Below, in pieces: positions 1 to 4,765 of a DNA stretch of 12,290 nucleotides (the first letter of the stretch is position 1; each line of letters starts with the position of its first letter). A model generated the notes under the pieces. That model was not told the DNA's origin. It saw only the letters and a program-made list of their open reading frames with translations, and did not search any database. The stretch is from Candidatus Bipolaricaulota bacterium (GTDB lineage Bacteria; Bipolaricaulota; Bipolaricaulia; UBA7950; UBA9294): contig JAGLYB010000122.1 of NCBI GenBank assembly GCA_023132545.1, positions 1 through 12,290 of the forward strand, written 5' to 3'. The position numbers were made by a program, and so were the translations under genes.

Positions 1-25
1 AGCTATAATGCGGCGGAGGTGCAGC

Positions 26-910
26 ATGCGACGACGAATGACGGTGGCGATCTTGATGATCCTTGTCGCTTCGCTTTCCGCAGTAGCTGTGGAATGGGAA
101 GAGATTGATTGGTCGGCAACGGTTGTATCTGACTACAAGACCGGGCTTCCTGCCATCATTTTCAATACCGGGCTTGCCTACGATGTAATACCGGAGATGA
201 TGAAGCTCAGAATCATCTGGGAAGTGTTCTCCGTAGAAGGCGGCGTGGAAACAATGCTGTACGAGTACACCAAAACCACCGTACGTACTCGGGCTGCTCG
301 ACGAATCTACGCGGCGTCTCAGTCAGTTCGCATTGAAGCAGGCATGCACTATGGCGCTCGCGTATGGATTGAGGATCTGGAAAACAACCTATTCCACGAG
401 AGAAGCTACACGTACTTCGCGCCGCAATCCTTGCCTGTTGGGCTTCGCCTGGTGGGTTGGGATGGAACCGAGGAAGCTGATCTGACAGGCATGCCGGACG
501 AGGAATTAGAGGAGTTGGTACTTCTGCAGCGAGCCATCGCCTCTTACGAAGTACTCGCCGAGGACGTCTCGATCAGTAGCTTGTTCTCTCAATACGCTGC
601 CGTCGACGATAACTATCCAGTATCGGTCATCCTCCTCCCGGAAACGGGTGTTAACAACAACTGGGGATCCGAATCTCAGCCCATTACCGTTACGTTCGGT
701 CTCACTGTGCTTACGTTTTCGATTCCGTCTTTGGATGCAAAAGCTGGATTCCAGCAGCAGCTGTCCCAGTACGAGCAAACGTTCACTGGAACTGTCTATG
801 CAGGATCCGGTGGAGACGGCATGGGAGAAGGCACCGTTGTCTTCGTGCATGACGCAATGAACGTAATTCTCGATGCGGCTGTGACCGAACTGGCCACACG
901 ATCGAACTAG
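26..910 (+). CDS. Secreted protein of unknown function
   Basis: I do not recognise this 294-residue protein. The start at 26 is chosen because GGAGG at 15-19 sits 6 nt upstream; an in-frame ATG at 8 has no such site. Residues 1-21 form a signal peptide: a basic MRRR start, a hydrophobic stretch to about residue 17, and a likely signal peptidase I site after A19-V20-A21. The mature part is acidic and rich in alternating hydrophobic and polar residues, consistent with a beta-sandwich, with a helical acidic stretch near residues 152-175 (PDEELEELVLLQRA region). There is no lipobox Cys, no C-terminal membrane anchor and no sorting motif, so it is probably released to the periplasm or outside. It converges on the lamin-tail gene with no spacer. 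The coding call is strong from the signal peptide, ribosome site and length; the function is unknown. Confidence 0.75.
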   Translation: MRRRMTVAILMILVASLSAVAVEWEEIDWSATVVSDYKTGLPAIIFNTGLAYDVIPEMMKLRIIWEVFSVEGGVETMLYEYTKTTVRTRAARRIYAASQSVRIEAGMHYGARVWIEDLENNLFHERSYTYFAPQSLPVGLRLVGWDGTEEADLTGMPDEELEELVLLQRAIASYEVLAEDVSISSLFSQYAAVDDNYPVSVILLPETGVNNNWGSESQPITVTFGLTVLTFSIPSLDAKAGFQQQLSQYEQTFTGTVYAGSGGDGMGEGTVVFVHDAMNVILDAAVTELATRSN

Positions 911-1408
911 CTAGCTGTTGGATTTGTTTCGGGAACCGGCCTGGAACAACCACAAGTCAATGAAGAGAGGATCGCCGCCATCAGGAAACCTCTGCCAAGT
1001 GGCATCGTCATCGGATTCATCTTTGAACGGAGCCGTCTCTTCCACTACATTGCCTTCCGGATCCATCAGTCGAAAGGCATGGGCCTCAGCATTTCGCAAT
1101 CGTAGACCTGGATACACGAACACATACCGTCCGCCAGGAGGGATGACGTGCGAGGTCTCGGACAGCAAGAGGAAGCCTTCTGAGCGATAAGAATATGAGA
1201 TTTGCCAGCCGAGCAGATCGATAGGTCCATCCGTTGGGTTGAGCAACTCTACCCACTCAGAATCAGTATCCAACCCCGCAGGGTTAATCTCGATTTCGTT
1301 GATCACCAAATGAAGTGCCGACTCGGTCTCACTGCCTTGCCCCCAGCTTGACAGTCCAACGAGCAGAATCGCCGCGACTGCAAGGGCGAATTTCGTGTAA
1401 TGCTGCAT
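911..1408 (-). CDS. Secreted lamin-tail-domain (LTD) protein
   Basis: A 165-residue protein with an N-terminal signal peptide (residues 1-24, hydrophobic core about 7-20, likely cleavage after the SSWGQG stretch) followed by a single lamin tail domain at about 33-160. The family pattern is visible: VINEIEINP (35-43), EWVELLNPTDGPIDLLGW (51-68), the PPGGRYVFVYPG turn (90-101), and a late W-R-PDGG (138-145) with a terminal GSRNKSN. LTDs are Ig-like beta-sandwiches found in bacterial surface and secreted proteins, often as binding or attachment modules; no enzyme domain accompanies this one. The start at 1408 is preferred over an upstream ATG at 1534 because it gives a signal peptide, has AGGTGA 8 nt upstream, and avoids overlap with the neighbouring gene. 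It appears to have its own promoter. The family call is good; the ligand is unknown. Confidence 0.82.
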   Translation of the reverse strand: MQHYTKFALAVAAILLVGLSSWGQGSETESALHLVINEIEINPAGLDTDSEWVELLNPTDGPIDLLGWQISYSYRSEGFLLLSETSHVIPPGGRYVFVYPGLRLRNAEAHAFRLMDPEGNVVEETAPFKDESDDDATWQRFPDGGDPLFIDLWLFQAGSRNKSNS

Positions 1409-1434
1409 CGCTCGGATCACCTGTCCTTTGCTCC

Positions 1435-1462
1435 ATTGTAGACCATCGAGCGTCTCAGTCAG
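1435..1462 (-). promoter_or_regulatory. Putative sigma70-type promoter of the LTD gene
   Basis: On the minus strand CTGACT (1457-1462, 4 of 6 to TTGACA) and TACAAT (1435-1440, 5 of 6 to TATAAT) are separated by 16 nt. Transcription would begin near 1428, giving a leader of about 20 nt that contains the AGGTGA ribosome site. This suggests the gene is transcribed independently of the FAH-family gene 73 nt upstream. Pattern match only. Confidence 0.45.
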
Positions 1463-1481
1463 AGGGAAGGACACCCTTCGC

Positions 1482-2207
1482 CTACTGAACGGGATTTCGC
1501 AGGATGCCAATGCCGTCGATGGCGACTTCCACAATGTCTCCTTGGTTCAGAACTCCAACTCCAGCGGGTGTTCCCGTTGCAATCACGTCTCCCGGCTCGA
1601 GTGTCATAATTGCCGAGATCGTTTCGATGAGGACGGGGATTGAGAAATAGAGATCGGATGTCCATCCCTCTTGCCTAATTTCGCCGTTCAGGCGCAATGT
1701 AACGTGGAACGGCTCGCTCGCTTCATCAAGGGACAGAATGGATGGACCGAGAGGCGCAGAGGTGTCGAAAGCCTTGGCGCGAATCCAGTTGGTCTCCCAT
1801 CGCTGAGCGACGCGGTCCGAGATGTCATTCATGCAGGTAAAGCCAAGGATGACGCCTGCCGCATCCGCGGCCGGGACGTTCTTGCAGCGTTTGCCGATGA
1901 CGACAGCTAGCTCAGCTTCGTAGTGAACCTCTTCGCTGATCGGCAGCACGATTGCGTCCTCAGGTCCAATCACAGCAGAAGGCGGTTTCAGGAACAGCAG
2001 CGGTTTCTCGGGAACCGTGTTCCCCAGTTCCTTGGCATGGTCAGCGTAATTGCGTCCGACACACACAATCTTGGTAGGAACACAGGGAGGTAGGAGCTTG
2101 ACATCGTCAAGCGAGAACACCTCACCTTCCGCCTGAACAGACGATCCGATCAGACTACCTGCAGTCGGCGTGCCGGATGAGGGATGCTTGAAACGAACCA
2201 GATGCAT
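1482..2207 (-). CDS. Fumarylacetoacetate hydrolase (FAH) family protein
   Basis: A 241-residue member of the FAH superfamily, cytoplasmic metal-dependent enzymes that cleave or decarboxylate 2-oxo acids such as acylpyruvates and oxaloacetate. A short N-terminal segment (1-40, starting MHLVRF) precedes the catalytic fold. Visible motifs are CVGRNYADHAKELG (49-62), HYEAELAVVIG (95-105) carrying metal ligands E97 and E99, MNDIS (126-130) with the third ligand D128, the active-site lysine segment AKAFDTSAPLGP (144-155) and TGTPAGVG (211-218). Length and motif order fit the small bacterial acylpyruvase/FAHD1-like group rather than true FumAA hydrolase, but the substrate cannot be read from sequence. 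The start at 2207 has AAGGAG 6 nt upstream. The frame stays open back to 2411, but that extension is made of tandem DNA repeats and is unlikely to be translated. No pathway partner lies nearby. Confidence 0.9.
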   Translation of the reverse strand: MHLVRFKHPSSGTPTAGSLIGSSVQAEGEVFSLDDVKLLPPCVPTKIVCVGRNYADHAKELGNTVPEKPLLFLKPPSAVIGPEDAIVLPISEEVHYEAELAVVIGKRCKNVPAADAAGVILGFTCMNDISDRVAQRWETNWIRAKAFDTSAPLGPSILSLDEASEPFHVTLRLNGEIRQEGWTSDLYFSIPVLIETISAIMTLEPGDVIATGTPAGVGVLNQGDIVEVAIDGIGILRNPVQ

Positions 2208-2281
2208 AGTGTCTCCTTTCACGTCTTTCAATCTTGTATCGAAATCGCTGAAACGTAGTCCATTGCGCCTTGGGTTGCAAC

Positions 2282-2313
2282 TGTCCTTGACGCGCTCTAT
2301 TCCAGCGGATAGC
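2282..2313 (+). repeat. Duplicated 32-nt module, copy 1
   Basis: TGTCCTTGACGC, 12 unrelated bases, then CGGATAGC. The same two outer blocks recur 116 nt downstream at 2398-2429 with identical spacing; only about 4 of the 12 central bases match. The right half also forms a perfect 7-bp hairpin, CAGCGGA (2303-2309) with TCCGCTG (2314-2320), loop TAGC. TTGACG is followed after 17 nt by TAGC, as in a promoter. Confidence 0.7.
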
Positions 2314-2383
2314 TCCGCTGTTCCTTTAAGGATTGGTTTGAGGAATGGCTCCGCTGTTCCTTTGAGGATTGGTTCGAGGAATA
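2312..2383 (+). repeat. Tandem repeat, two 36-bp units plus a partial third
   Basis: Unit 1 (2312-2347) and unit 2 (2348-2383) begin GCTCCGCTGTTCCTTT and differ at only 3 of 36 positions; a degraded third unit begins GCTCG at 2384. The units lie in the spacer between the divergent FAH-family gene and lspA. On the plus strand each junction can fold: GGAATGGC (2342-2349) pairs with GCTGTTCC (2353-2360) with two G-T pairs. The period is a multiple of three, so the minus-strand frame stays open through it, but a strong ribosome site downstream argues that this is non-coding. Confidence 0.85.
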
Positions 2384-2397
2384 GCTCGCAGGCTCGT

Positions 2398-2429
2398 TGT
2401 CCTTGACGCATTCCTGTCTGCCGGATAGC
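2398..2429 (+). repeat. Duplicated 32-nt module, copy 2, abutting lspA
   Basis: Second copy of TGTCCTTGACGC-N12-CGGATAGC, ending 3 nt before the lspA start. Read as a promoter it offers TTGACG (2403-2408, 5 of 6 to consensus), a 17-nt gap and TAGCCT (2426-2431, only 3 of 6). Transcription would then begin at about 2438-2439, inside the lspA start region, so an lspA transcript from here would be leaderless. The repeat is certain; the promoter reading is weak. Confidence 0.6.
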
Positions 2430-2432
2430 CTG

Positions 2433-2900
2433 ATGACTATGTCCAGAACACGCTACTTCTCTCTAGCATTAGTCCTTCTAATCGCTGACCGGATCACCAA
2501 ATGGTGGGTATCCTCCACGTTAGATCCGAACAGCCCCAATAACCTGATTGGCAACGTCATTCGCCTCACGCGCGTTCATAACGCTGGAGGCGCATACGGG
2601 ATCTTTCCGGGTGGCGGCGTTGTTTTTCTCGTTGTGTCAGGAATTGTCTCGTTCATCCTGTTTCTGATCCTGCTGACGATGCACATCGATAGCAGGCTGA
2701 TCAAGACGGGCATGGCATTCGTTCTGGCCGGTGCGCTGGGCAACTTGGTCGATCGTATTCAATGGGGATACGTGCTCGATTTCTTTGAAATCCGCGGATT
2801 CCCTATCTTCAATGTGGCGGATGCTTGTATTACCGTGGGAGCTGTTCTCATCATCCTGTCCATTCTGTTTGGGGGTGAGCACAATCGATCTGAAGGGTAA
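2433..2900 (+). CDS. lspA: Lipoprotein signal peptidase (signal peptidase II)
   Basis: A 155-residue inner-membrane aspartyl protease that removes the signal peptide of prolipoproteins after the lipobox Cys is diacylglyceryl-modified. Four membrane segments are visible, at about 8-26, 61-83, 92-106 and 131-148. Conserved positions are all present: D19 in ADRITKW, N50 in VHNAGGAYGIF, N104/D107/R108 in GALGNLVDRI, and the catalytic aspartate pair D116 (VLDFF) and D130 (FNVADACI). Length matches the family. The start at 2433 is chosen for a weak GGA 7 nt upstream; ATG 2439 is an alternative, and the frame extends back to a TTG at 2397 through repeat DNA that lacks family similarity. Its last 26 nt overlap the tmk start, suggesting translational coupling in an lspA-tmk(-dnaN) unit. 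Confidence 0.93.
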   Translation: MTMSRTRYFSLALVLLIADRITKWWVSSTLDPNSPNNLIGNVIRLTRVHNAGGAYGIFPGGGVVFLVVSGIVSFILFLILLTMHIDSRLIKTGMAFVLAGALGNLVDRIQWGYVLDFFEIRGFPIFNVADACITVGAVLIILSILFGGEHNRSEG

Positions 2901-3501
2901 GCTGATCGCGTTTGAAGGGATCGACACATCAGGAAAGTCGACCCAAGCGCGTCGATTGGTCAAACGGCTGATCGACGCCGGTCACTCGGTTGTCAGTACA
3001 GGCGAACCAGGCGGGACTCCCATTGGGAATTCGGTTCGATCGATTCTTCTTTCCAGAGAGCATGAGTCCTTGCTCCCGTTTTCCGAGCTGCTGCTGTTTA
3101 TCGTAAGCCGCGCCCAGAACACACACGAAGTGATCGTGCCTGCTCTGCAGGAAGGAAAGACAGTGGTGGCGTCTCGCTATCGCATGTCGAGCGTGGCTTA
3201 TCAAGGATATGGCCGTGGCATGGACCTCGATCTCATTCAGGAACTCAACGAAACAGCGGCCTGTGGCTTGCACCCAGATATCACGTTCTTGATTGATATC
3301 CCGGCCGAAGTTGCCGTCCAACGGAAGAGAACTGAACAGGACCGTATCGAAATCGAATCGATGGAGTTCCATCGTCGAGTTCGTCAAGGATTTCTGGAGT
3401 TGGCAGAGGGTGATCCGAACGCGATCGTGATCGATGGCGACCGTAGCCCCGACGAGATCACCGAGGATGTCGCACAGCATCTGAGAGCTCGATTTTGCTA
3501 G
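2875..3501 (+). CDS. tmk: Thymidylate kinase
   Basis: A 208-residue cytoplasmic P-loop kinase phosphorylating dTMP to dTDP with ATP. Visible are the beta strand and P-loop FEGIDTSGKST (13-23), an EPGGTP segment (44-49), the AYQGYGRG thymidine-site segment (108-115), and the lid/arginine region EQDRIEIESMEFHRRVR (154-170). Length is typical. The start is taken as GTG 2875, about ten residues before the P-loop, overlapping lspA by 26 nt; no better start follows and no strong ribosome site is seen, so coupling to lspA translation is likely. Two motif positions look unusual: the TREP motif reads TGEP (42-45) and the DRX motif (VIGDRH in E. coli) reads VVASRY (97-102), replacing Asp with Ser. The family is clear; whether kinetics or specificity differ cannot be judged. 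Confidence 0.92.
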   Translation: MSTIDLKGKLIAFEGIDTSGKSTQARRLVKRLIDAGHSVVSTGEPGGTPIGNSVRSILLSREHESLLPFSELLLFIVSRAQNTHEVIVPALQEGKTVVASRYRMSSVAYQGYGRGMDLDLIQELNETAACGLHPDITFLIDIPAEVAVQRKRTEQDRIEIESMEFHRRVRQGFLELAEGDPNAIVIDGDRSPDEITEDVAQHLRARFC

Positions 3502-3524
3502 GCATCGATTCGATGGAGTAACAT
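3495..3524 (+). promoter_or_regulatory. Possible promoter of dnaN
   Basis: TTGCTA (3495-3500, 4 of 6) and TAACAT (3519-3524, 4 of 6, keeping T1, A2 and T6) are 18 nt apart, overlapping the tmk stop. The 58-nt tmk-dnaN gap also holds two small inverted repeats, CATCGA-T-TCGATG (3503-3515) and GGAAC-CGAC-GTTCC (3526-3539), the second just ahead of the dnaN ribosome site. Either could affect expression; the evidence is only a pattern match. Confidence 0.3.
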
Positions 3525-3559
3525 GGGAACCGACGTTCCTTGCGTAAGGGGGAGGATCA

Positions 3560-4711
3560 ATGGATCTTGTATGTTTGAAGAATGATCTTGTGTTCGGCGT
3601 GCGGCTGGCAAGCCACGCCCTGGGTACCCGAAGCAGCATGCCTATTCTCGCTGGGTTGAAGCTCGAAATCGAAGGCAATCAGCTTCGATTACAGGCAACT
3701 GACTTGGAGCGAGCGGTCCGTTGCGAAATCCCGATCGAGAACAAGGGTGAAAACGAATCGATCGTCCTCAACGGATCCGTGTTTAATCAGATCGCGTCTC
3801 ACCTTCCTTCGGACGAGCGGATCAGCTTGACCAGCAAAGACGACGATGGGACTTCGATCCAGGTTCGTTGCGGCGAGGTCACGTTCGATCTTCCCACGCT
3901 ACCCGCTGACGACTACCCGGACATCTCTCCGTTGCCCAGCACCAAGACGGCAACGGTGTCCATCTCGCAGTTCCAGCGCGGTCTCAATCAAACTGTCTTT
4001 GCCGCCAAGAAAGCCGGGCAGACAACGCGATTGAGCTTGACGGGCGTCAATCTGGTACTGAAGTCCGATCATCTTAAGCTGGTAACAACGGATGGCTACC
4101 GGCTCGCGATGAAGACAATTGGCATCGAAGACATTCGAGAAGAAGGCGAGTACTTGATCGATGCCAGCGTGCTGACAGACTTGGATCGCGTGCTCTCCCA
4201 GCTGCAGGCCGACTCAGTCGATATCTACAAAGGCGAAGGACAGCTGTTCTTCCATGCTGCCGGCATGACGTTCATGGCACGAACTATTGCCGAGGAATTC
4301 CCTGATTTCGATCGCGTGATTCCCAAGAACAACCAAATCTCGTTGGTGTTCGACCGCAAGTCGTTGCTGGAGGCCCTGCAACGAATCGAGATCACCGCCT
4401 CCGAAGACTCCGGTGCCGTTTCGCTGAAGGCGACGCCCGACGAATCAGCGGTAGTTATTGCCTCTTCTTCACGCGATAAGGGTGAGGCGGAGGAGCGGGT
4501 GCGGCTTCAGAATGTGCCCAGCGAGGGTATCGAGATCTCGTTCAATGCCAGTTTGGTCATCGACGGGCTCAAGCACTTAGCCTCTGACGAAGTAGGCTTC
4601 TGGTTGGCTGCACCGCTGCAAGCGGCCCTGCTGGAACCGGCCGGAGAGAAGATCCCGGCATCCGATCATGGGTTCTTGTACGTCTGCATGCCGGTGAATC
4701 TGACCACCTAG
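3560..4711 (+). CDS. dnaN: DNA polymerase III sliding clamp (beta subunit)
   Basis: A 383-residue beta clamp, slightly longer than the 366 residues of E. coli. Two copies form a ring around DNA and tether DnaE, encoded in the same window. Three repeated clamp domains are expected at roughly 1-125, 130-255 and 258-383. Recognisable segments are SSMPILAGLKL (25-35), QATDLERAV (45-53), VTTDGYRLAMK (175-185), the FPDFDRVIP interdomain segment (247-255) and the C-terminal FLYVCMPVNL (372-381), which supplies part of the partner-binding pocket; the usual MPMRL ending is altered to MPVNL. The start is well supported by GGAGG at 3551-3555. It sits 58 nt after tmk on the same strand and is followed by a strong terminator. 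The common dnaA-dnaN-recF arrangement is not seen here. Confidence 0.96.
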   Translation: MDLVCLKNDLVFGVRLASHALGTRSSMPILAGLKLEIEGNQLRLQATDLERAVRCEIPIENKGENESIVLNGSVFNQIASHLPSDERISLTSKDDDGTSIQVRCGEVTFDLPTLPADDYPDISPLPSTKTATVSISQFQRGLNQTVFAAKKAGQTTRLSLTGVNLVLKSDHLKLVTTDGYRLAMKTIGIEDIREEGEYLIDASVLTDLDRVLSQLQADSVDIYKGEGQLFFHAAGMTFMARTIAEEFPDFDRVIPKNNQISLVFDRKSLLEALQRIEITASEDSGAVSLKATPDESAVVIASSSRDKGEAEERVRLQNVPSEGIEISFNASLVIDGLKHLASDEVGFWLAAPLQAALLEPAGEKIPASDHGFLYVCMPVNLTT

Positions 4712-4733
4712 CTTGGAACCTGATATCGAAATG

Positions 4734-4762
4734 AGAACGCCCCGGTTTGTTCGGGGCGTTCT
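4734..4762. terminator. Bidirectional intrinsic terminator between dnaN and alaS
   Basis: A perfect 11-bp GC-rich stem, AGAACGCCCCG (4734-4744) with CGGGGCGTTCT (4752-4762), and a 7-nt loop. On the plus strand it runs into TTCTTTAT, ending dnaN transcription 22 nt after its stop. On the minus strand it begins 3 nt after the alaS stop but its T-run is poorer, so it probably works best for dnaN. Confidence 0.88.
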
Positions 4763-4765
4763 TCT

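Noticed and set aside
4..9. Perfect TATAAT as promoter of the first gene
   Set aside because: Transcription would begin near 16, inside the GGAGG at 15-19, and the -35 region lies outside the window, so it cannot be judged.
1466..1479. Hairpin GAAGG-ACAC-CCTTC as terminator after the FAH-family gene
   Set aside because: Only 5 bp and no T-run on the minus strand; likely chance.
2303..2320. 7-bp hairpin as an intrinsic terminator or riboswitch
   Set aside because: No T-run of useful length follows directly, and the region is too short and repetitive to match any riboswitch class I know.
2312..2383. CRISPR array
   Set aside because: The 36-bp units are directly adjacent with no spacers between them, and there are no cas genes.
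2208..2411. N-terminal extension of the FAH-family protein, with an in-frame 12-residue repeat (FLEPILKGTAEP type)
   Set aside because: The frame is open only because the 36-bp repeat is a multiple of three without stops. ATG 2207 has AAGGAG at good spacing, and the family begins near MxLVRF.
2397..2432. Longer lspA from TTG 2397
   Set aside because: It runs through the repeat module, has no ribosome site, and adds residues with no LspA similarity.
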